From contig NZ_CP137157.1 in the NCBI RefSeq assembly GCF_040581405.1, positions 1,740,001 through 1,804,000 on the forward strand: a stretch of 64,000 nt of DNA. Reading direction: 5' to 3'. Below are positions 27,523 to 39,085 of the stretch, in pieces (positions within the stretch are counted from its first letter, which is position 1; the number at the start of each line of letters is the position of its first letter). The position numbers were made by a program, and so were the translations under genes. The notes under the pieces were generated by a model that had not been told where the DNA came from, made no database searches, and saw nothing but the letters and a program-made list of their open reading frames with translations. This DNA is from Komagataeibacter sucrofermentans DSM 15973. GTDB lineage: Bacteria > Pseudomonadota > Alphaproteobacteria > Acetobacterales > Acetobacteraceae.

Positions 27523-27963
27523 TCAAGGCACGGCTCGTGCCGCATCATCCGAAAGGCGATCCTGCTGCATGTCGGGCGCGCCGATTTCGGGGCACATCCT
27601 GCGCTGCTCATGGCCGCGTATGACAGCCAGTTTCTGGCGCACCTGATCCAGATTGCGCTCGGTGGCATCCTCCCGGATCGGGTGGCCCGCAGGCGTAAGC
27701 GTTGCTCCTTTCATGATGCCGAAGCCCAGCACGGGATCGAATTTGACAAAGAAGCCCTTCTCCGCCGGAGCCTTGTCCTGAGCCTCGGCCCTGGCCTCGC
27801 TGTGGCTGAGAGCGGCAAGCCGGTCAGACAGGCGCACATCCTCGGCCAGCAGGTGGCGGCAATCCAGTTTTTCGGGGGCGGGAGCAGCCTGTGCCAGGCC
27901 CGCGCCCATGATCCCGGCCAGCAGGGCAAAGCCATACGTGGCGTTTCGCTTGAGGGTCAGCAT
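27523..27963 (-). CDS. Secreted hypothetical protein next to the porin gene
   Basis: A 146-residue protein with a clear signal peptide (MLTLKRNATYGFALLAGIMG, cleavage near AQA about residue 26). The mature part is charged and helical, with two Cys (CRHL and MCPE) that could pair in the periplasm. ATG 27963 has GGGAGA upstream; the longer open frame to 28302 runs over the porin gene and is rejected. It follows the porin gene on the same strand after 67 bases, in the middle of the urea island. I do not recognise a family. Confidence 0.6.
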   Translation of the reverse strand: MLTLKRNATYGFALLAGIMGAGLAQAAPAPEKLDCRHLLAEDVRLSDRLAALSHSEARAEAQDKAPAEKGFFVKFDPVLGFGIMKGATLTPAGHPIREDATERNLDQVRQKLAVIRGHEQRRMCPEIGAPDMQQDRLSDDAARAVP

Positions 27964-28030
27964 TCCGATCTCTCCCGGCGGTGGGTCAGCCCTGCCGCCT
28001 GATAAAATGACATCAACAGGCCAGCCGTTT

Positions 28031-29227
28031 TCAGTACTGGAACTGCATGCCCAGCAAAAAAGCCCCCACCGCGCGCGTGCCCATGGGCTTGTAGCGCACA
28101 TAGTCGAACGTAAAGCGCAGGTTGTGGCCATCCATGACATAGTTGCCACCCAGATCCAGCTGGGTGGTTTTGGGGTGGCCGGGCCCGTACATGTCCTTCT
28201 TGAAGCGGAACTGCTGGTAACGCACCAGCGGCTGGAGGCGCCCCCAGCCCAGCCGGTAGGGAATGAGGTACGCCGTGCTGGCCAGGAAGGCCGTGCCGTC
28301 ATTCACGCCACCCACATTGCCGTAATCGGCCGAGCGCTGCCTGTAGCCTGCCGCGATATCCTTCACGCCGCCGGTATAATACTGGTAATACGCCCCCTCG
28401 AGCGTATAGACGCCGTATTTCGCGCCCTCGCCAATGCGCTTTTCAAACAGGCCATCAACATTCCACGCCTTGTAGTCGCCCTTGTCCTGCGCCGTGCCCA
28501 CGCCATCAGTTTCGTACTGGCCTGCCAGGCCAATGGCCAGGATGTCGGCCTTGCCGTAATAGGTACTGGCCGTGTAGTAGGCGGGCGACGGCTCGGGATC
28601 GAGGAAGTTGTATTCCATGCGCGCGGCAAAGAGCGGATGCTCGCCATAATTGGAGCCGCCACGCACCCAGTTATGCCCACGATAGACACCGGCTACATAA
28701 CGGAAACGGTCCTTGAGCAGCTTGCCCCATACCGAGATGCCATCATCACGCCCCGACCATGCGCCCGGATACTGCGACACCATCGGAAAGGCATAGGTGC
28801 TGAGGAAGTAGGGTCCATCAAGGTTCGAGCGATCACTTGGCGTGAGCATGCGCCCGCCCCAGATGTTGAACGCCTTCCACCGCTCGAACTGCAGCACACC
28901 ATCAAGCACGTTCCAGTTGCCATCGCGCAGGCGCTCGAGGTTGAGCGTTGACTTGACGTATTTGTGGAACTGCGCACCCATATAGATACGCAGGTCGTTG
29001 GCACTTGCCGCATCCTTGTTGCCGGGCACGGTGGTGTCATGGCTCAGATACTGCGCGCGCACGCCCAGACCCAGCGTAAAGAACTGGTCCTTGCCAAAAT
29101 TGACCGTGGTGGCCGCGCGGGCATGGGGCATGCTGGCGCCAAGCGCCATACAGGCCGAAAGGATACTGCCGCAACGCAGCAGCTTCTTCTTCCGGTTCAT
29201 CCTGAACCGGGACACAAGCGCAATCAT
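28031..29227 (-). CDS. Outer-membrane porin-like protein
   Basis: A 398-residue predicted beta-barrel. It has a basic start and signal peptide (RMNRKKKLLRCGSILSACMA, cleavage near ARA), alternating aromatic strands throughout and a terminal aromatic residue (MQFQY). It recalls phosphate-selective porin O/P and related carbohydrate or amide porins, but I cannot name the subfamily. ATG 29227 has AAGGGG six bases upstream, so it is preferred to 29233 or 29290. It lies between urease genes and the sensory pair. By analogy to FmdC-type porins it may let urea or short amides cross the outer membrane; that is inference. Confidence 0.7.
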   Translation of the reverse strand: MIALVSRFRMNRKKKLLRCGSILSACMALGASMPHARAATTVNFGKDQFFTLGLGVRAQYLSHDTTVPGNKDAASANDLRIYMGAQFHKYVKSTLNLERLRDGNWNVLDGVLQFERWKAFNIWGGRMLTPSDRSNLDGPYFLSTYAFPMVSQYPGAWSGRDDGISVWGKLLKDRFRYVAGVYRGHNWVRGGSNYGEHPLFAARMEYNFLDPEPSPAYYTASTYYGKADILAIGLAGQYETDGVGTAQDKGDYKAWNVDGLFEKRIGEGAKYGVYTLEGAYYQYYTGGVKDIAAGYRQRSADYGNVGGVNDGTAFLASTAYLIPYRLGWGRLQPLVRYQQFRFKKDMYGPGHPKTTQLDLGGNYVMDGHNLRFTFDYVRYKPMGTRAVGAFLLGMQFQY

Positions 29228-29409
29228 GAACATCCCCTTGTGGCTGCGGTCACCGACCGGCGACAGGGAAACATTACGAAATTGTACCATCAGGACGGGA
29301 TGCGTGAAATTACTTATAACGGTCGTTTATGAGCTTATTCATGCCATTTGGGCACAGCGATGCGCCCGCCCTCCGATGCGTAACCACCTGAGCGCAGAGA
29401 TAAAAAAAA

Positions 29410-29429
29410 CCGCCTTTTGAAAAAGGCGG
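29410..29429. terminator. GCCGCC/GGCGGC hairpin, copy B
   Basis: CCGCCTTTT-GA-AAAAGGCGG lies 36 bases downstream of the ureG stop (minus strand). On the minus strand the order is stop codon, AATAATAAAGTTTTTTGG, then the hairpin and an A/T tail. It separates the urease operon from the porin gene. Confidence 0.7.
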
Positions 29430-29465
29430 CACCAAAAAACTTTATTATTTTAAAGCAACAGTTTT

Positions 29466-30080
29466 TTACAGGCCGCCCTGTTCGATGATGAAACGGGCAA
29501 TGTCCTCCACCCCGTCGCCTGCGCGGATATTGGCAAACACAAAGGGCCTCTGGCCACGCATCCGCCTGCTGTCGCGGTCCATTACCCCAAGGTCAGCCCC
29601 CACATGTGGGGCGAGGTCGATCTTGTTGATGACCAGCAGATCGCTGCGCGTGATGCCGGGGCCGCCCTTGCGTGGGATCTTGTCACCTGCTGAGACATCA
29701 ATGACATAGATGGTCAGGTCAGCCAGTTCGGGGCTGAAGGTGGCGGCAAGGTTGTCGCCCCCGCTTTCCACCAGCACCAGATCCAGCCCGGCAAAGCGCT
29801 CCGTCAGTTCCGCAATGCCGGCAAGGTTTATGCTGGCATCCTCGCGTATGGCCGTGTGCGGGCAACCGCCGGTCTCGATGCCCATGATGCGCTCGGGCGG
29901 GAGCGAGCCCGCACGGGTCAGGAACTCGGCATCCTCGCGCGTATAGATATCGTTGGTGATGGCGGCGATATTGTAATCATTGCGAAAGCGGCGGCATAGC
30001 GCATCCATCAACGCTGTCTTGCCCGTGCCCACCGGGCCGCCAATGCCCACGCGCAGCGGGCCGTGCTTTGGCTTTGTCAT
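29466..30080 (-). CDS. ureG: Urease accessory GTPase UreG
   Basis: A 204-residue GTPase that drives nickel insertion into urease. It shows the P-loop [17 protein letters not shown] about residues 14-30, the nickel-binding motif [15 protein letters not shown] about residue 71 (Cys-Pro-His) and the guanine motif NKIDLA about residue 151. Length is standard. It is the last gene of the ureDABCEFG operon and its ATG overlaps the ureF stop (ATGA). Confidence 0.97.
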   Translation of the reverse strand: MTKPKHGPLRVGIGGPVGTGKTALMDALCRRFRNDYNIAAITNDIYTREDAEFLTRAGSLPPERIMGIETGGCPHTAIREDASINLAGIAELTERFAGLDLVLVESGGDNLAATFSPELADLTIYVIDVSAGDKIPRKGGPGITRSDLLVINKIDLAPHVGADLGVMDRDSRRMRGQRPFVFANIRAGDGVEDIARFIIEQGGL

Positions 30081-30760
30081 GTTCTGAACAACCTCGTTTC
30101 CTGGGTTTCGTGATGCATGGCGGCAAGGTCGGCGGCAAAACAGGCTCCGCCCACATCATCCAGCGTCTGGCGCGCAGCCTGCGCCGCAGCCTGCGCCAGC
30201 ACGGGTTCAAGCCGGGCCAGTGCGTGCAGCCCATCGGTCTGGCCCAGCGGCACCAGCCGCACGGCAGCCGACACCAATGCCGCCACCGCCGCATACCCGC
30301 CCGAGAGCACGGCCTGCGGGGCGGCCACGCCGCCACGGCGAAACACCAGCCCCTGCACCACCGGCAGCGGCCAGCGCGTGCCCGCCAGCGCTGCCTTGGG
30401 TGGCACGACATGCCACACCGCCGCCGCCCGCAAAAAGGCCTCGCCCTGATACACCGCCTCCTCATACCGCTCGCGCGAGGCGGCGGAGGCACAGGCGAAG
30501 CGGGCAATCTCGCGCAGGCGGGCGTCATCCTTCCCCGCCTGCCATGCCGCGTGCACAATAATCAGGTCATTGCCAAGACTGCCATGCCCCAGCAACGCGC
30601 CAACCCACGCGCACAGGGTTTCCACATCACGCACATCGCCTCGCTCGACCGCCCATTCCAGCCCATGACTGTAGGCGTAGCCCCCCGTGGGGAAAGCGGG
30701 CGATACCCATGAGAGCAGCCGCAGAAAATTCTGCCCGGCCAGACCTGCGGGTTCAGTCAT
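30077..30760 (-). CDS. ureF: Urease accessory protein UreF
   Basis: A 227-residue all-helical accessory protein that couples the UreG GTPase to the apo-urease/UreD complex. The N-terminal signature [21 protein letters not shown] (read around residues 15-35) is diagnostic. ATG 30760 overlaps the ureE stop by eight bases; the longer frame to 30898 would run over the His-rich tail of ureE and is not used. Confidence 0.95.
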   Translation of the reverse strand: MTEPAGLAGQNFLRLLSWVSPAFPTGGYAYSHGLEWAVERGDVRDVETLCAWVGALLGHGSLGNDLIIVHAAWQAGKDDARLREIARFACASAASRERYEEAVYQGEAFLRAAAVWHVVPPKAALAGTRWPLPVVQGLVFRRGGVAAPQAVLSGGYAAVAALVSAAVRLVPLGQTDGLHALARLEPVLAQAAAQAARQTLDDVGGACFAADLAAMHHETQETRLFRT

Positions 30761-31267
30761 GTGAATGGACGTGGCCGCCATGCGCATGCGGGTGAGCATG
30801 GTCGTGGTGGTGCTCATGGCCATGCGCTGCCCCGCGCCCGGCATAGGCCCCGCTTTCGGGGTCAAAGGCCGCCCGGACCTGTCGCACATGCCCGCCAAGG
30901 CCCGCGATCATGTCGGCAATGACATGGTCATGCCGCACAAGGATGCGCTGTGCCGTAATAGCGGCGGGCAGGTGCCGGTTGCCCAGATGCCACGCCAGCC
31001 GCAGCAGGTGCAGCGGGTCATGGGCTGTGACTTCCATCAGGTCTTCAGGCAGGGCTTCCACGCGAATGACGCGACCATCATCAAGCACCAGCCCATCACC
31101 ATCGGCCAGCAGGCGCGCGTGTTCAAGCTCAAGCAGCACGCGCGCGCCCGAGCGCAGGGTGAGCATCATGCGCCTGCGATGGCGGCCTTCATAATCGGCG
31201 GCGAACACATCCGCGGCCTCGGCCACGGGCCAGCTTCCCGCTGGCAGGATTTCGGTTACATGCGTCA

Positions 31268-31268
<1 letters not shown>
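30753..31268 (-). CDS. ureE: Urease accessory nickel metallochaperone UreE
   Basis: A 171-residue nickel chaperone. The N-terminal domain (1-70) and C-terminal metal-binding domain (70-150) are normal. The extreme C-terminus is a His-rich tail (HGHEHHHDHAHPHAHGGH) that would store or buffer Ni2+. The start codon overlaps the ureC stop (TGATG). Together with the nearby nickel permease the locus is well equipped for nickel supply. Confidence 0.95.
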
Positions 31269-32970
<1,702 letters not shown>

Positions 32971-32974
<4 letters not shown>

Positions 32975-33315
32975 TGGTCCACACTCCCCATCACATCGCC
33001 CCTGAAGCCGATCACGCGCCGCAGGCCCCGCAGCGGCACCAGTGTCACATCACGCTCCTGCCCTGGCTCGAAGCGCACCGCCCCGCCCGAGGGTACATCA
33101 AGCCGCCAGCCCAGCGCCTGCGTGCGCTCAAAGCACAGGGCGGGATTGACCTCGGCAAAATGATAATGGCTGCCGACCTGCACGGGGCGGTCGCCGGTGT
33201 TGGTGACGCGCAGGGTGCGCCGGGGCTGGCCTTCGTTGAGGGCAATCTCGCCCTCATCGGTCAGGATCTCGCCCGGCACGGCGCCTTCGGGCAGGGGGTC
33301 AGCGTATCGGGTCAT
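32971..33315 (-). CDS. ureB: Urease beta subunit UreB
   Basis: A 114-residue structural subunit. The core begins [17 protein letters not shown] and contains [21 protein letters not shown], both conserved in UreB. The N-terminus is some 12 residues longer than many homologues ([12 protein letters not shown]). The start overlaps ureA by 17 bases; a shorter start is possible but no inner ATG is available. Confidence 0.96.
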
Positions 33316-33601
33316 GGACTGTCACCAGTTTCGTGCCATCGGGGAAGGTCGCCTCGACCTGAACATCATGGATCATCTCGGCCACGCCGGGCATGACCTG
33401 CGCGCGGGTCAGTACATGGCCGCCACTGGCCATCAGTTCGGCCACGCTCAGCCCGTCGCGCGCGCCTTCAACCACATGGTCGGTAATCAGGGCCACGGCC
33501 TCGGGGTAGTTCAGCCGCACACCACGCTCCAGCCTGCGGCGGGCCACGATGGCTGCCATGGCAATGAGCAGCTTGTCCTTTTCCCTTGGTGTCAGCTTCA
33601 T
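33299..33601 (-). CDS. ureA: Urease gamma subunit UreA
   Basis: A 100-residue structural subunit of exactly the usual length, beginning [17 protein letters not shown] and containing [14 protein letters not shown] and [23 protein letters not shown] 33601 is chosen because it gives the family N-terminus; the open frame extends upstream to 33910 inside ureD. A 34-base gap separates it from ureD. Confidence 0.97.
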   Translation of the reverse strand: MKLTPREKDKLLIAMAAIVARRRLERGVRLNYPEAVALITDHVVEGARDGLSVAELMASGGHVLTRAQVMPGVAEMIHDVQVEATFPDGTKLVTVHDPIR

Positions 33602-33635
33602 GTCGTGCTCCGCTTCCTTGCCTGCCTGTGCTGTA

Positions 33636-34469
33636 TCATGACCGCCATGTAGAGGGCATGGGCCGCCCGGCCCGCAATACCGGCAGGATATGACGCAGCG
33701 CCACCTCAAGCCCCCAGCCCCCGGCCCCCACGCCGCGCACCACCAGCATGCCGTTCCACGCCGAGGCGGCAAAGCCCGCGCATTGCGGCGCTGCCAGCCG
33801 TTCGCGCACCGGGGCCAGCAGGTCCATTGCCTGCGGGCTGGCCAGCACCAGTGTCGCCACCGCCCCCTGCCCCGCTGCCATGGCGGGCTGGGCCAGCAGG
33901 GCCGCGACATCGGTGCTTTCCAGGCGCAGCATGTCTTCGAGCAGCAGTTCGCCCTCGCGCCTTATGGTCAGCCGGTCGCGCACATGCAGGCTGGAAAGCT
34001 GCTCGCCCGCGCCAAGGCGGCCAAAGATCCGGCTCTCGAGAAAGAGGAAGGTAGCGGACTGCGCCATATCCACCACCATGTGGCGACGCAGGCGGCTGCC
34101 ATCGAAAAAGATCGTGCCATGGGGCAGCCATTCCAGCCGTGCGCCAGCACCAACCTGGCATGTAACCGTCATGTCCGCCGGACCATCCTCGGGGCGGGCG
34201 CGATAGACCCGCTCGGCAGCCTGCGATGTGACCAGCAGTTCCGTGCCGGGGCCGCAGGCCAGCCGCCCGCTGATGCGATCCCCCGCCGCGATGCCGCCGG
34301 ATATATTGACCGTGGCGGCTTCCAGCCCGTTGCCCAGCACGCGCGGAAAAAGCAGGCGGCAGCAACCTGCCTGCACCAGATCGGCCATGCGGGTGCGGGG
34401 ACCATCGGCCCTGACTTCCAGCCCGAACTGCCCCCTTGCGCGCTGGAGTGGGGTTGTTCCCGCGTTCAT
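33636..34469 (-). CDS. ureD: Urease accessory protein UreD
   Basis: A 277-residue scaffold that binds apo-urease and is needed for nickel insertion (UreD/UreH). Recognisable segments are [23 protein letters not shown], the family's GG..GD motif, and [20 protein letters not shown] 34469 fits the family N-terminus; the open frame runs further to 34652 without homologous features. It is the first gene of ureDABCEFG. Confidence 0.93.
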   Translation of the reverse strand: MNAGTTPLQRARGQFGLEVRADGPRTRMADLVQAGCCRLLFPRVLGNGLEAATVNISGGIAAGDRISGRLACGPGTELLVTSQAAERVYRARPEDGPADMTVTCQVGAGARLEWLPHGTIFFDGSRLRRHMVVDMAQSATFLFLESRIFGRLGAGEQLSSLHVRDRLTIRREGELLLEDMLRLESTDVAALLAQPAMAAGQGAVATLVLASPQAMDLLAPVRERLAAPQCAGFAASAWNGMLVVRGVGAGGWGLEVALRHILPVLRAGRPMPSTWRS

Positions 34470-34513
34470 TTCCGTCCTGACAGCATCGGGGCTATCGTAG
34501 CAGCCGGGTGGGG

Positions 34514-34538
34514 TACGTCCATTGCGTAGAATTACGTA
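34514..34538. promoter_or_regulatory. TACG/CGTA-rich inverted repeats upstream of ureD
   Basis: TACG (34514-34517) faces CGTA (34525-34528) with 7 bases between, followed by ATTACGTAAT (34531-34540), a perfect 10-base palindrome. The region starts 45 bases upstream of the ureD ATG. The half sites resemble those in the palindrome between urtA and the sensor gene, where TACG and CGTA are 8 bases apart. A shared regulator is plausible but unproven. Confidence 0.35.
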
Positions 34539-34677
34539 ATGCCACGGGCCTGTCCGGAGCCAGCACCCTGCCCTACGCGCGGGGTCAGTCGGGCGATGCG
34601 TTGTGAACCGGTTGGCCAAAACGCGCCATGTCCACATTTCCGCCCGATACAATCACGCCAAGGCAGGTCGCGGCGGG

Positions 34678-35169
34678 CTATCCCTGGTCCATCTCCATCA
34701 AAACGATTTCAATCGGGTCACCACCTACACCATGAGAAAAGTATCCTTTCCCGATCGTCTTGAAACCATTTCGTTCGTAGAACTTGTGCGCGTTTAGTGT
34801 GGCTTCTACTCTGATCGGCCCCGAGTGGCCTTTGCCTGCGATTTCCACGCCAAGCCTGAGAAGTCGCTTGCCAAGCCCCTGGCCCGTGGCTTTCGGTAAC
34901 AGGAACAAGCGGGTCACCTCACCGGGAACAGCATCAACAAACCCCTGTATTTCCCCATTCTTTTCGACGACGAACGTGTTGTTTTCCTTGATCACGTCCT
35001 CGTAATAATCGGCGGTGCGTTCGCCCATCCACCCCGCAAGCTGATCACGACTGTAATGCTGTTTTCCCAGCCCCTGAATGGATTGCGCCGTTACGTCATA
35101 CAGCAATTGACCATCACCCGGGCGAGCCGGCCGCAGAATAGTATCCTTTTTATCTTCAATAGTAATCAT
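34678..35169 (-). CDS. GNAT-family N-acetyltransferase
   Basis: A 163-residue acetyltransferase. The acetyl-CoA motif is LFLLPKATGQGLGKRLLRLG about residues 88-107, and motif B is ATLNAHKFYERNGFKTIGKG about residues 123-142. Substrate unknown: the family acetylates amines ranging from amino acids to antibiotics and proteins. It stands alone between the urease operon and a long gap, with lower GC content than the urease genes, which may indicate a separate origin. Confidence 0.85.
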   Translation of the reverse strand: MITIEDKKDTILRPARPGDGQLLYDVTAQSIQGLGKQHYSRDQLAGWMGERTADYYEDVIKENNTFVVEKNGEIQGFVDAVPGEVTRLFLLPKATGQGLGKRLLRLGVEIAGKGHSGPIRVEATLNAHKFYERNGFKTIGKGYFSHGVGGDPIEIVLMEMDQG

Positions 35170-35506
35170 AGGCCCTCTTCTTTCCGGTCACCGCGTGACT
35201 TGACCCAAAAATCCTGAAGCCTGCATGGCAGAATATTCGCGACGACAAGGGCGGGCTACCGATGCCTGTTGACGATCGAGTTATCCGACCTTCCGAACGA
35301 CAATCATGAAGGCGTAAACAAACCTCAACGTTCCCCCTGCCAGCGATTGTCAATCAGGTGCCCGTTATCATTCTCTACTTGTTGCGGCAGATCCCGGTCT
35401 TGCCGCACATTCTCACCCCGGAAATCAGCGGCTCCAGATCAGGAATGGCGATTTTGCACCAGTTCGCCCTGCCCACCCGGCTGGCGGGTGGGCAGGCAAA
35501 GTTGAA
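35170..35506. other. Intergenic stretch without a gene
   Basis: About 340 bases between the acetyltransferase (transcribed leftwards) and the aldo/keto reductase stop. No supported gene was found. A short open frame at 35269-35505 lacks any family resemblance. The right end carries a strong hairpin, listed separately. Confidence 0.5.
35469..35495. terminator. Hairpin downstream of the aldo/keto reductase gene
   Basis: CTGCCCACCCG-GCTGG-CGGGTGGGCAG is a perfect 11-base stem with a 5-base loop, 11 bases after the stop of the minus-strand gene at 35507. It lacks a long T tract, so it may be a terminator or an mRNA-stabilising stem. Confidence 0.6.
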
Positions 35507-36553
35507 TCAGGGTGCCGGGTTGCAATGCACCTGATGGATCGCGTTGATTTTTGCCTCGAGTTCCGGCGTGATCACCAGATCAACCGAACCGAGAATGGTC
35601 CTGAGTTGCTCGATGCTGGTGGCGCCGATGATGTTTGAAGTCACGAACGGGCGGGACGTGACAAAGGCGATGGCCATCTGAACCGGGTCGATCCCTTCTG
35701 CTTTTGCCAGCGCAATATAGGCGCTAACCGCTTCCTCCACGCCCGGCTTCTCGTAGCGTTGGGCGCGGTTGAACAGCGTGGTGCGCGCGCCAGCAGGCCG
35801 CGCGCCGCCAAGGTATTTGCCGCTCAGATAGCCCTGCGCCAGGGGCGAATAGGCCAGCAGGCCCACCTTTTCACGCAGGGCGATCTCGGCCAGGCCAATC
35901 TCGAAGGTGCGGTTGATGAGGTTATAGGCATTCTGGATCGACACGACGCGCGGCGCGCCGTGGCGGGATTCGGCCAGATATTGCGAAACACCCCATGCTG
36001 TCTCGTTAGAAAGGCCGACATGGCGGATCTTGCCCTCGCACACCAGATCGCCCAGCACGCCAAGCGTCTCGGCAATGGGCACTTCGTCAGCCTCGGGCAG
36101 GCTGGTGAATGTGTTGCCGCCAGCCCCGAACAGCCCCACCTTGCGGTCTGGCCAGTGCAGTTGGTACAGATCAATGTAATCCATGCCAAGACGCCGCAGC
36201 GAGCCCTCAAGCGCGTAACGGATCTGCTTTGGCGTCAGCCGGGTTTCCTCCCCGCCGGGGCGGAACCACGGCGATGTGCCCCGCCCCACCACCTTGCTGG
36301 CAATGACCAGTCGCTCACGCCCGCCCCGCGCCCTGAGCCAGCTGCCGATGATGGTTTCGGTAGCGCCCTGGGTCTCGGCGCGGGGCGGAATGGAATAAAG
36401 CTCGGCGGTATCGATGAAGTTGATGCCGTGATCGAGCGCCATATCAAGCTGGGCATGGCCTTCGGCTTCCGTATTCTGCTGGCCAAAGGTCATGGTGCCA
36501 AGACAGATCTCACTGACCATGATGCCAGTGCGACCGAGTTCACGTTGCTGCAT
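35507..36553 (-). CDS. tas: Aldo/keto reductase, Tas-like
   Basis: A 348-residue NADPH-dependent oxidoreductase. Catalytic residues lie in FIDTAELY (Asp, Tyr), VIASKVVG (Lys) and LYQLHWPD (His). The segments GTMTFGQQNTEAEGHAQLD and the C-terminal AIHQVHCNPAP closely recall E. coli Tas. ATG 36553 has AGGCAGG upstream and matches the family start; the frame to 36637 is not used. Physiological substrate unknown. Confidence 0.88.
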   Translation of the reverse strand: MQQRELGRTGIMVSEICLGTMTFGQQNTEAEGHAQLDMALDHGINFIDTAELYSIPPRAETQGATETIIGSWLRARGGRERLVIASKVVGRGTSPWFRPGGEETRLTPKQIRYALEGSLRRLGMDYIDLYQLHWPDRKVGLFGAGGNTFTSLPEADEVPIAETLGVLGDLVCEGKIRHVGLSNETAWGVSQYLAESRHGAPRVVSIQNAYNLINRTFEIGLAEIALREKVGLLAYSPLAQGYLSGKYLGGARPAGARTTLFNRAQRYEKPGVEEAVSAYIALAKAEGIDPVQMAIAFVTSRPFVTSNIIGATSIEQLRTILGSVDLVITPELEAKINAIHQVHCNPAP

Positions 36554-36667
36554 GTAAAAACCTGCCTGGTTGGTAGGGCGTGGTACGGGCCGTTCGTCAG
36601 GGCGAGTGTTGCAAAAGACGGACGGCAGCGCAATCACACCCGGCCAGGCAGGGATCAGCCGACGGCT

Positions 36668-37384
36668 TCAGTCAAACGTGCCACCACGCGGGCGAATGAT
36701 GGGCAGAATGTTGCCGGTGACGGAGTAATAGACGCGCTCGGAAATATTGGTGGCGTGGTCGCCAATGCGTTCAAGGTTCTTTGCAATGAACAGCAGATGG
36801 GTGCACGAGCCGATATTGCGCGGGTCTTCCATCATATAGGTCACGAGTTCACGGAACAGCGATACATAGAGTTCATCTACCGCTGTGTCCGACTGCCAAA
36901 CAATGCGCGCGAGTTCCGGGTCACGCTGGTCCATCGCATCAATGGTGCGGCGCAGGTTTTCCTGCACCAGTCGGCCCATGCTATGCAGGCCCGTGAGCGA
37001 TATGGGGCATGAAAGCAGTTCGTTGCGCATGGCACGGCGTGCAATCGAGGCCGCGCAATCGCCAATCCGCTCCAGGTCACCCGACATTTTCAACGCCGCC
37101 ACCACCTCGCGCAGGTCGCCTGCCATGGGTGCTCGCAGGGCAAGAAGGCGGATGACCAGCGCCTCGGTCTGGCGCTCGAGTTCATCGACATGAGGGTCCA
37201 TTTCCGGCGCATCGACGGCTGCGGCCTCATCATGCTCGACCACCGCCGTAATGGCCTGTGCCACCTGGCGCTCGACCATGCCGCCCATCTTGTTGATGAG
37301 CGAACGAAGCTGTTCAAGTTCCTGTTCGTAACTCTGCACGGTGTGCATTGATTCCTGAGGCATCATCACGTCTTTCGTCATCAA
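36668..37384 (-). CDS. phoU: Phosphate transport regulator PhoU
   Basis: A 238-residue, two-repeat helical-bundle protein that links PstSCAB to the PhoR kinase and represses the Pho regulon when phosphate is plentiful. The paired metal-binding motifs appear as [17 protein letters not shown] about residue 98 and [16 protein letters not shown] about residue 200. Start codons at 37384, 37381 and downstream are possible; the first overlaps the pstB stop (ATGA). Confidence 0.95.
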   Translation of the reverse strand: MMTKDVMMPQESMHTVQSYEQELEQLRSLINKMGGMVERQVAQAITAVVEHDEAAAVDAPEMDPHVDELERQTEALVIRLLALRAPMAGDLREVVAALKMSGDLERIGDCAASIARRAMRNELLSCPISLTGLHSMGRLVQENLRRTIDAMDQRDPELARIVWQSDTAVDELYVSLFRELVTYMMEDPRNIGSCTHLLFIAKNLERIGDHATNISERVYYSVTGNILPIIRPRGGTFD

Positions 37385-38178
37385 CCGAAGCGGCCGGTAA
37401 TGTAATCCTGGGTGCGTTTTTCATGCGGCGCGGTAAACATCTTGTCCGCAGTGTCCACTTCAACGAGTTCGCCCATGTAGAAAAAGGCCACGCGATCCGC
37501 ACAGCGGGCCGCCTGCTGGAGGTTGTGGGTGACGATGGCAATCGAGAATTCCTGCTTGAGCTCATCAAGCAATTCCTCGATCCGCGCGGTCGAGATCGGG
37601 TCGAGCGCGCTGGTCGGTTCATCGAGCAAAATGATTTCAGGCCGGGTTGCAATGGTGCGTGCAATGCACAGACGCTGCTGCTGTCCGCCAGACAGGGCTG
37701 CGGCGGAGGCATTGAGCCGGTCCTTCACCTCGCCCCACAGGGCAACACGGCGCAGCACGTTTTCCACGCGCTGGTCCATCTCGCCGCGTGAGAGGCGCTC
37801 ATGCAGCCGCACGCCAAAGGCGATGTTGTCATAGATCGACATGGGGAACGGCGTGGGCTTCTGGAACACCATGCCAATGCGCGAACGCAGCACGTTCACG
37901 TCGATGCCGGGCGAGAGGATGTTACGGCCATCGAACAGCACCTCGCCCATGGCGCGCTGGCCAGGATAGAGGTCATACATCCGGTTGAGAATGCGCAGCA
38001 GCGTTGACTTGCCACACCCTGAAGGCCCGATCATGCCGGTCACCTGCCGGGTGGGGAAATCAAGCGAGATACCGCGCAGCGCGTGGTTTTCGCCGTACCA
38101 GAAATCAAGGTTGCGGATGGCGATGGCCGGAGCCGACTGCGCCTGGGCGGGCCTGTTATCCATAAGGACGGTGTTCAT
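37381..38178 (-). CDS. pstB: Phosphate ABC transporter ATP-binding protein PstB
   Basis: A 265-residue ATPase with Walker [10 protein letters not shown], signature [17 protein letters not shown] and Walker [16 protein letters not shown]. The stretch [24 protein letters not shown] and the C-terminal [19 protein letters not shown] are typical of PstB. It overlaps both pstA and phoU by four bases. Confidence 0.97.
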   Translation of the reverse strand: MNTVLMDNRPAQAQSAPAIAIRNLDFWYGENHALRGISLDFPTRQVTGMIGPSGCGKSTLLRILNRMYDLYPGQRAMGEVLFDGRNILSPGIDVNVLRSRIGMVFQKPTPFPMSIYDNIAFGVRLHERLSRGEMDQRVENVLRRVALWGEVKDRLNASAAALSGGQQQRLCIARTIATRPEIILLDEPTSALDPISTARIEELLDELKQEFSIAIVTHNLQQAARCADRVAFFYMGELVEVDTADKMFTAPHEKRTQDYITGRFG

Positions 38179-39071
38179 GATGATGCGGTTCCATTACGTG
38201 AAAGCCACCAGCGGGCGAAGATGTTGGTTGCCAGCACCGCAACCGTAATCAGCAGCGCGCCGGTCCAGGCCATCTGCACCCAGTCATCATAGGCCGAACC
38301 GGCATATTGATAGATGGTGACAGGCAGGCTCGCCATCGGCGCATTGAGGTTGATGGACCAGTTCAGGTTGCCAAGCGAGGTAAAGAGCAGCGGCGCGGTC
38401 TCGCCCGAGATGCGGGCCAGGGCCAGCAGGATGCCGGTCATGATGCCGCCACGCGCCGCGCGCAGGCAGATGCTCACGATCACCCGCCAGCCCGGCGCGC
38501 CCAGCGCATAGGCGGCCTCACGCATGGCGCGGGGCACGAGGTGCAGCATGTCTTCGGTCGTGCGCACCACTATGGGAATGAACAGGATGGCCAGCGCCAG
38601 CGTGCCCGCCATACCCGAGAAATGCCCCGCAGGCTCCACTACCACCAGATAGACGAACAGCCCGACAAGGATGGAAGGCACGGACAGCATCATGTCCGAC
38701 ACGAAGCGCACGAACGAGACAATCTTCCCGTCATGGCTGAATTCCGACAGGTAGATGCCGGTCAGCATGCCAACGGGCGTGCCGAGCAGGGCGGCGAGCA
38801 AGGTCTGCTCGCAACTTCCCACAATGGCGTTGGCAAGCCCCCCACCACTGCCAGGCGCTGCTGTGCTGTGCAGGAAGGTTGAAAGCGACAGCCCCGCCGC
38901 GCCGCGCGTGACCAGAGTCCATAAAATTGAAAACAGCAGGAACAGGACAACCACGGTGGCGATACCGCACAGCACGTTGATCAACCGCTCGACAATCCTG
39001 CGCCGCACGGCCTGCGCGCCACCGCGCTGCCACCCGTCCGCGGCCCCGACCTGTACATTCTGGGCTGACAT
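38175..39071 (-). CDS. pstA: Phosphate ABC transporter permease PstA
   Basis: A 298-residue permease with six hydrophobic segments. [37 protein letters not shown] and the ATPase-contact loop [18 protein letters not shown] are PstA features. It follows pstC after 14 bases and overlaps pstB. Confidence 0.95.
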   Translation of the reverse strand: MSAQNVQVGAADGWQRGGAQAVRRRIVERLINVLCGIATVVVLFLLFSILWTLVTRGAAGLSLSTFLHSTAAPGSGGGLANAIVGSCEQTLLAALLGTPVGMLTGIYLSEFSHDGKIVSFVRFVSDMMLSVPSILVGLFVYLVVVEPAGHFSGMAGTLALAILFIPIVVRTTEDMLHLVPRAMREAAYALGAPGWRVIVSICLRAARGGIMTGILLALARISGETAPLLFTSLGNLNWSINLNAPMASLPVTIYQYAGSAYDDWVQMAWTGALLITVAVLATNIFARWWLSRNGTASS

Positions 39072-39085
39072 ATAAGGCTACTTCC

